From: Leptasterias polaris
Lineage: Eukaryota > Echinodermata > Asteroidea > Forcipulatida > Asteriidae
NCBI GenBank assembly: GCA_037783415.1
Contig: JAZGTN010000002.1
Location: 4,216,001 to 4,280,000, forward strand
Length of the DNA: 64,000 nucleotides
Reading direction: 5' to 3'
Under the pieces are notes generated by a model. It saw only the letters and a program-made list of their open reading frames with translations, did not search any database and was not told the DNA's origin. The stretch's first letter is position 1. The number at the start of each line of letters is the position of its first letter. This document shows positions 11,901 to 23,655 of the stretch, in pieces. The position numbers were made by a program, and so were the translations under genes.

Positions 11901-14900
11901 TGGCAGCTACGGCTGTGGCTACGACTGTTGCTAAGGGCATTGTATGCTTTGACACATAACATCATGGCAATCCAGCCATAGCCAAAGCCACAAATTTGGA
12001 CACACCAATATAGATTGACTCCTTAATAGACCTTATGAATTGGCATTTTTCCTGCTGCCATCTTGGAGATAATACAACCTTTATACAAATATTGGATACA
12101 TGTGAGTGCATTGTTACTCTGTAAAATCTGGACTTTTCTATTTTACAGAGTGAGTGTATTCTGCAACAATGCCAGATGAAATGCATTAATAAGGGAATAA
12201 AAGAGTAGTGACTCGTTCTTAAACGGCCGTTGAAAACCTTGCAGGGTCGTGGCCGTGCGATAAAGGCCCGAGCCTTTATCGCACGGCCACGACCCTGCAA
12301 GGTTTTCAACGACCGTTTAAGAACGAGTCACTACTCTTTTATTCCCATTCATAAATGCCAATTTGTTAAAAAGTGAAAGAATAAGGAAAATCGGTGGTAA
12401 AAAAGACAATTCAAAAACTGTTGTAACATTCTGTTTTGAGCGCGTTGGGTTGTGTGCGCGCGCGTGTGTCGACAAGATTACGCGCTGGTATACTAATAGC
12501 TGTATATTGCGTTCCGCGTAAGTAAATTGGCGTAAACAAGCTTGCGCGCCCAACACGCGAAGCCAGCCGTGTTTAAACACTTCTAGCCATGTTTATATCA
12601 CACGTTTAAACACCCCCACGTGACGTGCTCTCCACCAATCAGAATGGATAAACTGTCCAAGGTATTTATGAATATTTGTTTTATATAACTCACACATAGA
12701 TCCTTGTCATTTACAAATGTTCAACAGGAAACCTGGAAATTCATCAACCCCACACTCCGAAAACTCTATAAAAAAAACTTCTAGATAAAGTGGACGACTC
12801 CATGTATAGACACCAGCCTTGTCCACTGTGACTCGACCACTGTGACTCGACCTTGCTTTGTTAGGGACAAACGAGCGGTATCAATTGTTGTGGGAATGAC
12901 GCTGAGAATTGAGCATTAAAAAAAACAATTTACCCGTCCTATATGTATTTCCAACGGTTACGGCGGTCTAACTGTATCACTTTGAAGGACTGGTTGTTAA
13001 TGTTGAAGGTTTTACATTTGCTCTTAACCTTTTCTCAGATTCGGAGCAGGTAAAAACTTCCACTGTAAAAGTACTCTTGCACAATTTTGTTGGTTTACAT
13101 TTCTTTTCTCATAAAATCTGTATATATATACAAATTGACTTATTTTTAAAAATATATTTGATGTTGCATATCAAACGTGCCTGTGGATTCTTTTCATTGA
13201 TCATAGTTGCCAATAAAACAAAGGAATGAATTGAGCGAAGAGGATGATATTTGAGTTCACCGCTGTCACTGTTTTTTTTCAGGATTTCCAAGACGCATTG
13301 GCCAAGCAGATTAACACCTCACCAAGGCAGAAGCCCAAGCAGACACGACAACCTTCTCCTGAGCCAAGGAGAAGGCTGGCCTTCGAGAGTGACGCTTGGC
13401 CTCACAGTAAACCCAGGCATAGAGCTCCAGCTGTCAGAGGTCAAAGGGATTCAGGTATAGACGACTTGGCTTGATTCTAAAAAGTGAGATAGAAAGCTCA
13501 AGTACCAGGTATTTTGAGAGATAGTTTAGTTTTCAAATTTTGAAAGGAATTTTTATTGCTTGGTCTGCAAAATAAAATAAAGTTATTTTCTCTCGCTACT
13601 TTAACCCTTACCCACCCCCCCCCTTCCTTCCAAATCCCTCTATATCCTCTTTGCCGAAATGAAGGATTCAGAAAGACTGAGGTCTGTAGGCCAAAATATC
13701 AATTGCTTATGGGCCAGGCATGCCAATCTTATCTAGGTCCAAGCAAAGTAATTTTCAATGCCGCTTTGATTGAATATCATCAAAATTCAGGAATTAACCC
13801 CCCCCAAAAAACTCTGCACAAAAATGTACAGAACATATTTTATATATAACGTCACTGAACGTTTTTGGTTTTTGACCAACACAGTGGCATTTTACACCTT
13901 TTAAACCTGATGTAAGAGACTTGTAGGGTGTCGTGGCCGAGTGGATAAGAGCACCGAACTCAAGCTCTGGTGTTTCTGTTCAGCAGAGTGTGGGTTCGAG
14001 TCCCGGTCGTGACACTTGTGTCCCTGAGCAAGACACTTAACTATAATTGCTTCTCTCCACCCAGGGGTAAAATGGGTACCTGTGAGGGCAGAGATGGTTC
14101 TTGTGATGGATTTAGCCTAGTAGCGCATATATTGCAGCACAGGCTGTATATACTCCCCAGGGAGCTGATATGGTTTCAGGATTGATAAAAATTGCCCAGT
14201 GACCAGGGGTAATAATATGCGCCTCGGAATAGCCTAGCTAGATAGATGGCGCTTTATAAATGCTTGATATTATTATTATTATTATTATTTTCAAACTTTC
14301 CTAAGGACTCTCTCAATTGGAAAATGAGTGGCTCACAAAACTAAATTTTACCTTGGGGCCCTTCTTGAAGCAGGGAGACAGTCACAGACACTATACATTA
14401 CCTTGTACTTCATCTTACAACTCTTTCTTTTGCAAAAATTAGTTAGTGGCCTGACGTTTCGACCCTAGCAGAGTCTTTTCTCGAAGGCGAAACTCTTTCA
14501 TTTGTGCAACATCTATCTGTACTCGGGACTCTTGTGTTCACAACAAGGTGATGCTCTAGTGCAGCCTTTCATTAAATATTTTAAATTGGTATTTTTATGA
14601 AGATTCAAGTCATCCCTACCCTCCTCAAGGCAGGGTCAGAGAGACACCTGTGAGGGATACACACAGGGCTATTACCCGTGACACACCCCTTGCCACACCC
14701 CATGCCACACCCGGTCTAACAACAGTAGAGAGGTTGAGACAAACCATCAGAAACGGTAAAGGTGAGGCTTTTCACACAAATATTTCCAAATATAGATCGT
14801 TCTGAAATTTGTGAAAACTGATTACTATTGTTTTGAGAATTGTGTTTTATACATATTTTTGTATTCAAGCATTGTGGCTCAAACCCTCAAAAATTCTTAA

Positions 14901-17900
14901 AATGTTCACAGCGACACCTGGTAGCCCGGAGAGAAACGAAGCACTGCGAGCAGGATTAGAGGCCCTCCTCAGGGTAGGCCGACCCAGCCAAGGGTCTCGA
15001 CCCTCCCAACCTTCATCAAGGGTGCCCAACACCACTCAAGCTACCTCCAAGCCTCACAGGAAGCTGCCTGCCAAGGTTCCACCACCCCCAATGAGGAGCC
15101 TCATCCTGCCTGCCAAATTGAAGGTCTGTAGTCAAATTATACAGTCCTTATACTTCATCATGCTGATACCTTCTGTGTCAAGTCCCTTGTGTGCAGTATT
15201 AATAATGCATGCTGATTCAAATCTATGCCAAAAGTGCACCAGACTATTTGCCCTTCCAGCCCGCATTTTTTGTTTTTACACCTTAGCGAGGGGTTTTGTA
15301 CTGTAATACTGCCAATTCCTGTCTTGAGATGAGACTACAAACATTTATGCCTATTGAGGGTGAGGATGAGGGTTAGGGTTAGGGTTTAGGGTTAGACGTA
15401 GTCTCCTATCTCAAGACGGAATTGACAGTGTTACAGTACAAAACCCCTCGCTGCGGTGTAAAAAAAAATACGCTTCCAGCCCTCACTTTGGTTAAACTTT
15501 AGCTTTCCTAAGTCTGATCTGGAGTCTCAGACACTATTTTTGTACACATGCATCTGGCACTCAATAGGTGTTAAGGCATTGCTGACCTTTCTATTCCATT
15601 TTGAAGGGCTTGCATAATAGCAACCTTATTTTATTTTACCATCATTAGAAAGAGCTGATCTTTTTCTTTCCAACCATTGTAAGTTTGGCTTTTGAGGTTC
15701 AACATGGACAAAACTACAGCTAATGATCTTTGTGCTTGAGTGCTTTTGTTGTGTGTGTGATCTTGGTGGACTAAAGTCGCCTATGTTAAGGAAGAAGGGT
15801 GCAGTCGACCCAACTTGCCTATGCTAAGGAAAGGGGTAAATTAGAGAAGTAATTATAATTGAGCAAAAACACATTTCAGTTCATGCCCAATGCGGTCATG
15901 ATGTTGACTGAAGTATTTATTGAACTTATTGGCAGGCTGACAGAGAGAGACTGCAGCGAGTCAGAGCCACGTCACGTGATGCTCATTTCACCCAGGAGAC
16001 AGTCGCCTCTAAACTCAAGCATCGAGACCCAGTCATCAGCAGCGTCGGCCAGGACCCAGGGTCCGACAAGCCATCAGATGAGACTAGCGGCGCCAAGCCT
16101 GTGTGGACCCCACCAGGAACACCAAGAAGCTTCCACAAGGTGTCGCCAAGACCTCCTGCCACTGTCATGTCCTCTGATGATGAGGTGTTGTTCCAAGGTA
16201 TTATATTCCTACTCTGGTCAACCTCATTCCCAGTGGTGTACAATCTCACCGCGCCATTTTTCCCAAGAACACCTTGCTCTATCATAACCGCTGGAAGTGT
16301 GACTCTGAAATATCCAAATATGTTGGATTTAAAAATTTGTCCTGTGGTTGATCTATTGTGTGTTAGAGACGAATGCAGTGTAAAGCCGTATATTGAGAGA
16401 GTTACAACAACTTGCGATTAGACGCCATTTTGTGCCCCCAAAAACGCATTGGCGAATGCAGGGTGCCAGACTAGTCTGGCCATTCGGTTGTGCTGCGTTT
16501 GGACCCCCAAAATGGCGTCCAGCAACCACGTGACCGAAGAAAACTGGTCCCTCTGTGTCGCAACTCTCTCATATACACACCTGTGACCCAGTGCGCGCTC
16601 TGTGATGAATCAAAGTCTCATAAATCCAAACGTGTCTTTTTTTCTTTCTTTTTTTTACATCAGACAAAGAGCATTCCCCAAGGAGAAGGAAGGTTATCTT
16701 CAACTTAGAAGAAGATCAAGACAAGACAGATGCAGGAAGAGCCAGGGGATTTGATGCTGACCTCATGCAGAGGGAGGTTGCCAGACAGGCATGGCTGGAC
16801 AGAGAAGCTGCTGAACAGGTACCCATTCAAGATTGTTATTACTTTAAAATATTGTTCGGTTGAAACAAAATATCAGATTATAAATCAGCATGTGAGGCAG
16901 TCGTGGTTTGTGTACAGAGCTGGGAAGCAAGAGGTTTCCCTTCATATTTAATGCTATCCCTTGCCTCAAAAAGAGTTTCTAAACAAACAAGAAATATGTC
17001 AGCTTTACCAATGCTGTGTTGACTCAGAGAGGGTAAGCATATCAGGAGCCAGCAGTATGCTAGCATTACCAGTGTTGTACCTTATCTTGATTCAAAGAGA
17101 TTAAGCACATATCAAAAGTAGCAGTATGTCAGCATTTACCAATGATGTACCATATCTTTATTCAAAGAGTAAGCATATCAGAGACTAAGCACACCAATAG
17201 TACACCTTTGCAAACACCACCAAGATGGAAGTGGATAACTTCTAGTGAGTTTGTTTTGTTTGATGTGCTTTATCTTGTTTCAAACAGAGTAAACCAACAT
17301 GACCATTACTGTACCTTATCAAGATTTATGCAAAAAATAAGTTAGTGGCCTGACGTTTCGACCCTAGCAGAGTCTTTCTCGAAGGCTAAAATCCAAGATT
17401 TAAAGAGAAACAGAAGCAATTTAACAACATCATCTGTACAAATTTCTTCTAACGATTTCTTCAGAGGAAGCAGTCGGACCCTGGACACTCTTCTGATAGA
17501 TACCCTCCTGTCCCTCATCAGTGGCTTGAAGAGGCTGAGAAGGCCATCCATGAACATCTCCAACCCATTATTGATAAGGCAGAGGTATTTATTATTATTT
17601 AGTATTATTAACTTCTGATAGTTAATCCAATGGATCCTCAAAAGTAGGGTTGGGACGTTTAACCGGTAAACCGCTTAACCGTAAAAAATACTCCATTGAG
17701 GTCTGTTTCCAAATTACCTTTAAACGGTTAAACGGATGCGACAGAAAACAAAAAAATTAGACCTTCCTTTTCTTTAAAATGTCAACCCCAGATGCTATCC
17801 AGGAAGAATGATTGACATCCCTTTTGTTGGTGGAACCAATAATGTAATGTAATACATTATTTTCAGTTCTCTACATTTTTTTTTACATTTCCCTTTGTAC

Positions 17901-20900
17901 ACCACCACACCTGTGGTTTGTGGTTTTGTGAACGTCAAGACTGGGTAAAGTGTTCGATTTTTAATCCTGATCCATCCTGGAAAGTGTGTTGACATCTGCT
18001 ACTTTTACATGTTGGCTTATAGTTCAGATTGGAATCATTAGATATGGTTGAACGGAAGTCACATGTTTCATTTAAACTGTTCGGAAACTAAACGAGTTGT
18101 ACAATCTTACAATCTTACTCAAAAGTACCTTGCACACTAATCTGTGAGTTGGGCAAGGCAAAACGCAAAACCAGTAAGAGAACACTGTGAAATGTACAGT
18201 TTATTTGTTGATGTGGAAGGAAAATTCCAAAGGGGAACGCCCATGTTATCACATAGAGTCTCTGAAAACCCAATCTACATGCAGACCCTGGTTCAAGGTG
18301 GGACTCGAACCAGGATCCACTGAGGTGAAACGCATGGAGAGGCAACGATGCAGACCTGTTCCCCCTGGTTAATTGACTGGCTTAATACTCTTCATATTAT
18401 AATCCTATTTCAAACTTTTCCCATTACAGTCCAATGTGAATATTATTAAAGGGGCTGTGTCGTCATGATCAAAGCAGGCCTGTGGCTGTACATGGAATTA
18501 TGAACTCTCACCCAGTTACTGCACGCGCGCGCCCTCCCTCCGTATCATGTTTATGGAGAGCACGCGCATGCATGCTGTAACTGGATGAGAGCTCGTAATT
18601 CCATGTACAGCCACAGACCTGCTTCGATCAGGACGATACAGCCCCTATAGTCTTGAAATACCATACACCATTTTTAGGTCAGCCTCTTGTACTATTTGGT
18701 GTTCAAGGGTCAAGTATGCCCAATTGACCTAAGGGTGTGCTCAAATTTGCCAAACTGGTGAGACAGAGAAACTATCACAGGCCTGAATTCATAGTAAATA
18801 TTACTCATTGAGCGTTCTCTGGATTAATTTAAACTCACTTCCCTCATCCATTCTGTACTTGTTTCCAGGCTGTAGCCAAGAAGCAGCAGCTTCATCAGAA
18901 TTCAACAAGGCAGTCATTGCATCATCAACTATCACAACGAGCTATGCAAGCCGTAAGTTGATCAATAGTGAGCAAGTTCGGGTGCTGATCTTTCGTCAAG
19001 TTGCGATTTTAATCAAGCAAGCGTGGTCTGTTTTTCACTCAAACACATCTAGTCAATCGTCTAGTCAAATCTATTAAAGAAAAAAATTTGATTAATTAAA
19101 AATTGACTAGAGCACGATTTGAACCAACAACCTCCGGATTAACGTGCCGGTGCTCTACCAACTGAGCTATCTAGCCTTGTGTTGGCAGTCTCCCTATGTT
19201 ATCAGTATCTTTGTTCGGGGGGTGCCAGTCAGAAGCCATTCAACCTATAACTATCGTATAGTCAGGGATCACACCCATTTTTTTCTGATACAACCTGGGA
19301 AGTGGTAGTTAGGGGATTACCTTAAGGGGATGCAATTTTTTGTTTCAGATATCAAATAATAAACCACAAGGGAAACCGACTGAAAATCAAATAGTTATTT
19401 GAACAAAACTTACCATTTATTGTTAAAGTACTCATTAGTTGTTAATGTTAACTGTGATAATAAATGTTTGCGCCCTATCTTCAAATAATATTGTTACTTG
19501 TTATTCAGTGAATCAGTGTGAAATTGTCCCTTGTAGGGCCATCAATAAATTATGCGTAGCAGCTGTTACTTTTGAAAAGTTTTTGGGACATAGACTCCCC
19601 CCCCCCCTCCCCTCCAAATAAACATTAAAATTCAAGATGGTTGATTCTCATAGATTTATCTTGCTTATTGATTTGCTGTTTTCTCATTGTTTTTTTTTAG
19701 ACGAGTAACAACGCAGATCTTCTGAGCGACCTCCTTCTTGATGACGTCCTTGCAGACACAGCCCTGGAGTTTCATCGTATTGAAAGGGATGAGTGTCTGG
19801 AGCTGCAGGCTCGGCAACTCCAAGACGCTCCGACTGTGGAAGGAATACTACACTCTCTGGACAACATGGAGGTACGCAGACTTTGAGAAGCAAAGTTTGG
19901 GGTTAAAATAATTTAAATTAATTGAATTTTTTTTAAGTGAAAGCTTGTAAACTTCAACACCCATACCTGCATAATAATTCCTTCTGAAATACTACAAAAA
20001 CAAAATATGTGAAAATTGTTCCCCAGATCTTGCTCCTTATTTTGATCATGCCTGTGATTTTTCTTGATTTTTTCCTGATGTTAGGATTTTGTTTCATAAA
20101 CCCGTTCACATTTTGTGTCAAAATTAGTTAGTGGCCTCACGTTTTGACCCTAGCAGAGTCTTTTCTCGAAGGCTGAATGACAACACAACACACAAAATCA
20201 TGTATACAAGTGTAACAAGAGCAGTCAAGTGGAAACACATTTTGTGTCCTCACACTTCCATTTAATTTCACCTGTTTTTGTTATGGTAGCTTGTAGAAGA
20301 TGAGATCAGGAGAAGATGGAAGCGAGTAGAATACATCGACCAGGGGGAGCTTCATGGAGACTCCATCCAACACAAGGAGGCCAGATGGATGCTGGGTACT
20401 CCACTAGATGGGCATTTCCTTGAAAGGTGCATATATGCATTGTGATTTTAAGTTTGTTTTTAAGCACTGACTTTAAATTTGGAACAAAATTGGAATTGGA
20501 AAGCTTATAACTCAGAAGTACAATTCTTTTTCTGTTCATGCATATTGCTCTTTTGTTGTTCCTATTTATCGTATTTTGCACGGTATCTTTGAATACATAG
20601 TAACTTAACAAACTTTACTAGTTCTAACTGCAACACTTCCAGGCGCTTACATAAGGCACTATTCAAATACTTTTTCCACTAAATTTTATGGTCAAAGAGC
20701 TTTCAAATTCATTGCACCTTCATTATGGAATGACTTACCTCTTCATATCCGCCAAGCTGGCTCTCTTCAGATTTTCAAGTGACTTTTAAAAACTAATTTG
20801 TTTGAATCTTTATTTTTGTAACTTGCTTTTTATACTTATTTCATTGTTTTATATTTTGTGTTGCGCATAGAGGCTCCAGCATTATGTGCTATTTAAATAT

Positions 20901-22047
20901 CTGTTATTATTATTATTATTTAAAACATTATTGTTATTTACTCATTCAGCTTTCCAGATGCTGTCCCGACATCCCACACCTCGATGCAGTTCACAAACTC
21001 TCACATGCCCATAGACTCTCATCAATCCACTGGCAGCATCTCCTCCACCGAGCCTCAAGAAGATGTCAGACGCTCAACACAAAGAGAACCTTTCATGGAC
21101 TACACCTCAATAAGTGAAGATGACTCAGATACAGATGCTCAACCTCCACCCCAGGGTGATGACAGTAAACCAAACCGGAATTCTGAAATAAAACACCTGG
21201 ACCCTTCCAACCATTCCAACCATTCCAAGATCCTACAAAGTCTGCTTGGTTCCAGACCAGTTGAAACCCAACGTACCATTCACCGCACCATACCAATCGG
21301 AAACAAACGGGACACCAGACATGCTATGCTGGATAGGCCACGGTTTCCTCTCTTCATTCCGAGCGATATGATGAATCGTATCAAGGACAGTAGAGGGCGC
21401 TTTGAGCATCATCTGAAGAGCACGTCGCACTGGGCGTACGGAACCTTTGACCCATGGAAGTTAGTCGAGGAGTAAGTACAAAACCAGACCCTGTTGTTGA
21501 GACTCAGTATAATCACAGACACCATTGCCGTTTGTTTTGTATTATTTTCGCCCTTTGTAGACCATGTTACCTTTGTTTACAGAAATAGTGACCTTGTACA
21601 TTCTAAAGCATTTCCTGACTGGCAAGATACTACACAGGCCATATGGGAAAATTTACATGTTGTCATAATTTTCACATAAATTCAAGAGTTACAAAAGCAA
21701 CAGCTGTACAGCTTTTGAGATGTCCCCCCTTTCTTCATATCAAAAGTTGAGTAAAATCAGACAGTGCAATCTCCATAAAACATAAGATTGATTGTTTTCT
21801 TCCATTGAGCTGCGTACAAACTGTGCCTGCAGGAAGTCCAGGCTCTGTGGCTCTTTCGAAACATGTGATGTCACAGGTCACATGGTCTATAGCAAAGTCT
21901 CAAATCTGTTTTCTTATGCTTTTTCGTTCTGACAGAGTTGCTGATGAAATCGTGTCCGAGATCATAAAAGAAGTCTCTGGTGAAGTCAGTGAGGTCATGG
22001 GTCATTGTGTGGACGACCTCTACAAGGCTGAGTTTAACATGACCTGA
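8965..22047 (+). CDS. KIAA0753 (MOONR/OFIP): Moonraker / OFIP (KIAA0753 family), complete
   Basis: Centriolar-satellite scaffold; in vertebrates it binds OFD1 and FOR20, recruits CEP63 for centriole duplication and supports ciliogenesis. Coding exons: 8965-9625, 10026-10150, 10916-10978, 11652-11876, 13283-13454, 14912-15123, 15936-16197, 16664-16818, 17465-17584, 18869-18952, 19701-19871, 20290-20426, 20950-21471, 21936-22047. They total 3021 nt (1006 aa plus stop), and phases agree at all 13 junctions; the human protein is 967 aa. Diagnostic blocks in order: QNQLQFN, SISEDRLSMAIRLAKHD, RRAARVAEQASRSARLLY, REIQEELDKL, LNRLAAAHRGAVRALQ, LALLIRQLSLC, VWTPPGTP, RQAWLDREAAEQ, FIPSDMMNRIKDSRGRFEHH and GTFDPWKLVEE. 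The C-terminal acidic helix ends AEFNMT. Exon 2 needs the acceptor at 10025, not the nearby CAG, to stay in frame. The start lies in a CCACCATGC context and follows a 5'UTR exon with a short uORF. The stop codon falls inside a GACCT microsatellite. Confidence 0.95.
9716..9875 (-). mobile_element. tRNA-derived SINE (moonraker intron 1)
   Basis: Reverse copy of the 13926-14290 family: ACACGGGACCTATAG, then a degenerate B box and A box region ending GACCACTCAGCCACGCCA. Confidence 0.65.
10283..10440 (-). mobile_element. tRNA-derived SINE, third family (fragment)
   Basis: Shares ACATCCAACAGCACGATTAG-type sequence, GGGAGGAAAAC and AGGGACTGAAAAC with 30495-30723, but lacks the tRNA-like head. Moonraker intron 2. 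Confidence 0.6.
11896..11990. mobile_element. Short foldback fragment (GGCAGCTACGGCTGTGGCT)
   Basis: Inverted ends AATTGGCAGCTACGGCTGTG / AGCCATAGCCAAAGCCACAA. A relative lies at 40395-40500. It starts about 20 bp after moonraker exon 4. Confidence 0.5.
12193..12346. repeat. 154-bp near-perfect palindrome
   Basis: Two 75-bp arms (12193-12267 and 12272-12346) with one mismatch (C/T in CGGCCGTTG versus CGGTCGTTG) and a 4-nt loop. Arms are GC-rich in an AT-rich intron. Similar AATTGGCATTT text near 12040 and 12350 suggests it is the core of a larger foldback element. Moonraker intron 4. Confidence 0.85.
13926..14290 (+). mobile_element. Full-length tRNA-derived SINE (reference copy)
   Basis: The head resembles a class II tRNA (Leu/Ser type): GTGTCGTGGCCGAGTGGATA A-box region, a long variable arm, GGGTTCGAGTCCCGG B box, ending TCGTGACAC. 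A body with CAAGACACTTAACTATAATT and CTCCCCAGGGAGCTGA follows. The tail GGCGCTTTATAAATGCTTGA plus ATT repeat resembles local LINE 3' ends, so mobilisation by that LINE group is likely. Moonraker intron 5. Confidence 0.85.
15263..15472. mobile_element. 210-bp MITE carrying interstitial telomeric repeats
   Basis: About 74-bp inverted arms (containing GCGAGGGGTTTTGTACTGTA) enclose a spacer with TTAGGG repeats (15369-15395). The 10-bp direct repeat CTTCCAGCCC (15253-15262 and 15473-15482) flanks it. Moonraker intron 6. Confidence 0.8.
16389..16576. mobile_element. MITE with TATTGAGAGAGTT termini, copy A
   Basis: Inverted termini TATTGAGAGAGTTACAAC ... GTCGCAACTCTCTCATATA. It shares the CACGTGACC and GGACCAGTTTTCTT-type core with the reverse copy at 42723-42870. 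Moonraker intron 7. Confidence 0.7.
17647..18095. mobile_element. DNA-transposon-like relic shared with 34247-34430
   Basis: Starts TAGGGTTGGGACGTTTAACC. The 17890-18090 part (GTGGTTTGTGGTTTTGTGA, then AATCATTAG and GGAAGTCACA blocks) recurs in ZW10 intron 8 at 34247-34430. No TIR or TSD was confirmed, so the class is uncertain. Confidence 0.45.
18196..18375 (-). mobile_element. tRNA-derived SINE, third family
   Basis: On the minus strand the head ends in GGTTCGAGTCCCACC; the body has ATGTGGAAGGAAAATTCC and TCTGAAAACCCAAT. Related to 30495-30723 and 40260-40390. Moonraker intron 9. Confidence 0.65.
18451..18646. mobile_element. 196-bp palindromic MITE
   Basis: Arms of roughly 50 bp: GGGGCTGTGTCGTCATGATC ... 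GATCAGGACGATACAGCCCC, with inner GGCTGTACATGGAATTA / TAATTCCATGTACAGCC. The centre is a run of CG and CA/TG steps. Moonraker intron 9. Confidence 0.85.
19088..19375 (-). mobile_element. tRNA-derived SINE, second family
   Basis: Reverse copy: head with AGCTCAGTTGGTAGAGCACC A box and GGTTCAAATC B box; body shared with 4905-5160. Moonraker intron 10. Confidence 0.8.
20636..20930 (+). mobile_element. LINE RT C-terminal relic
   Basis: Encodes degraded RT C-terminus text (GQRAFKFIAPSLWNDLPLHI) followed by an in-frame stop, a 3'UTR and an ATT-repeat tail. Moonraker intron 12. Confidence 0.7.
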
Positions 22048-22067
22048 CCTGACCTGACCTGACCTGA
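22037..22067 (+). repeat. GACCT microsatellite covering the moonraker stop codon
   Basis: Five tandem copies of a 5-bp unit. The moonraker TGA (22045-22047) is formed by the first units. Because 5 is not a multiple of 3, changes in copy number downstream of the stop are silent for the protein. Confidence 0.85.
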
Positions 22068-22700
22068 AGTTACATTTACCCCATGCAATCAACAGAAGTT
22101 AAAGATGTTACTGCACTGGAAAAAAGTACTTGCCCTTCTACCTTATTTAGACAATCAAGTGCAGCGGCAATAATGTTAGGATGATATACTTTTGTTTTAA
22201 AGTATGGTATGTGGTATCTTCAACTCGACTTAAGCAGTTGTAAAAAAAAATTGAAATAGGCTCGTGTTAAATTTGGAATTGAATTCTAAATTTAAGTAAT
22301 ATGGCTTTGCCTTTCATGTGCACTAATATTAGGTCTGAAAGTACACATTTGGTAAAATTTGTGATTCTTTTATATTTTTCCAAAATAAAAGATGCACAAA
22401 ACATTATTCAAATAAGTAGCAAAAGCTTTCAAAGTTTCGGTCCACTTCCTCTTTCTGCAACGGAAGAATTTCTTAAAGTTTGTTTCAACAATTTATATTC
22501 TTTCAAGTACAACATTCCATGCAGAACATTTTCTCAGGGTGTTTGCCATTATCTTATGGTCAAATAATAATAAGAATAATAATAAGATGTGATAGAAGAG
22601 CGCTTTATCTACAGGCGTCTCAAAGTGCTTATATTGTTTAAGATAGGTGTGCTAAAAAATGTGAATTGTGAGAACCTTTTAAGGGTTTACAAGGTGACGC

Positions 22701-23415
22701 AGGGTTTGCACTTTTTTAGTGACTGGCCAGCAGGACCAGTTAGCTTGTCATTTCACTAGTCAGTCAGCTTTTACACAGGTCAATCTTTCAGATGAAATAT
22801 GCTTTTCAACACTGAACTAGCCAGCAGGTGCCAACTTCGTTCCCAGGGGTGATCGATCTCACCGCGCCATTTTTTCCCAGTATGCCTTGCTCGCTCATAA
22901 CCCCTGGAATTGGTTCATTAAAATGTGCTAGAATCTGGCACATTTCAATTAGGCCTGTAGTTGATCCATTCTACGCGCGCTCTAGTATGGTAGCCCGCAA
23001 ACCGCCGGCATCAAGTCAGAGAGCAACTGGTACCCTCTCATTCTTCTTTGATTTTGTGAGATGTCTAACAGTATGCAGTGTAGGGTGACCATGTAAAAAC
23101 AAGATTTATTTGAAATCGAATCGCGTCAAAATACTGGCATTTTCACATGCACGTACTAAGCGTCCTTCAAGCACCATGCAAGCGCTGGAAAGTTTTCAAC
23201 AAGCGTGGACGCAAAGTATTCACTTAAGATAGCCAATCAGCGTTGTTTTTCAACACATCCCTACCAAGGGTTAGTGACGAGAGGTATCGAAACGGCACGC
23301 TGCCCATGGGGTAGCGAGGCTGAGCAGGACCACTTGGAGAGAATTCTGACTGGTCCTCGGGTGTTTTAACTGGCATTTGGCCAGGGGACCAGTGTAAATG
23401 GAGAATGCTGTGATG
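22701..23415. mobile_element. Dispersed repeat interrupted by a 495-bp insertion
   Basis: The outer repeat (22701-22828 and 23324-23415) matches a continuous copy at 27735-27945: GACCAGTCAGCTTTTCATTT, then GGACCACTTGGAGAGAATT. The insert 22829-23323 is flanked by GCAGG. It begins TGCCAACTTCGTTCCCAGGG and shares CACCGCGCCATTTTTCCCA with 16215-16345. Confidence 0.7.
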
Positions 23416-23499
23416 TGGTGGAATTTGCTGCCAAATGTGCCAGAAACACCAGGGCAATTCCCTTCTCTTAGTGATAAGGCTAACTGGGTTCTTGTATCT

Positions 23500-23655
23500 G
23501 CATAACACAGCACACGGGACCTACGGCTTTACGTCCCATCAGGACGAAGCAATAATGGACACAGTTGTCAAGACCGGGACTCGATCCACTCTCGACTGAT
23601 AAGAACCACCGGAGCTCAAGTCTGGTGCGCTAGACCGCTCGGCCACGACACCTCA
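23500..23655 (-). mobile_element. tRNA-derived SINE
   Basis: Reverse copy of the 13926-14290 family ending GACCGCTCGGCCACGACACC; the tRNA-like head is well preserved. Confidence 0.7.

Noticed and set aside
13926..14010. Functional tRNA gene
   Set aside because: The tRNA-like head is followed by a SINE body and tail, recurs many times in degraded form, and has no terminator run directly after it.
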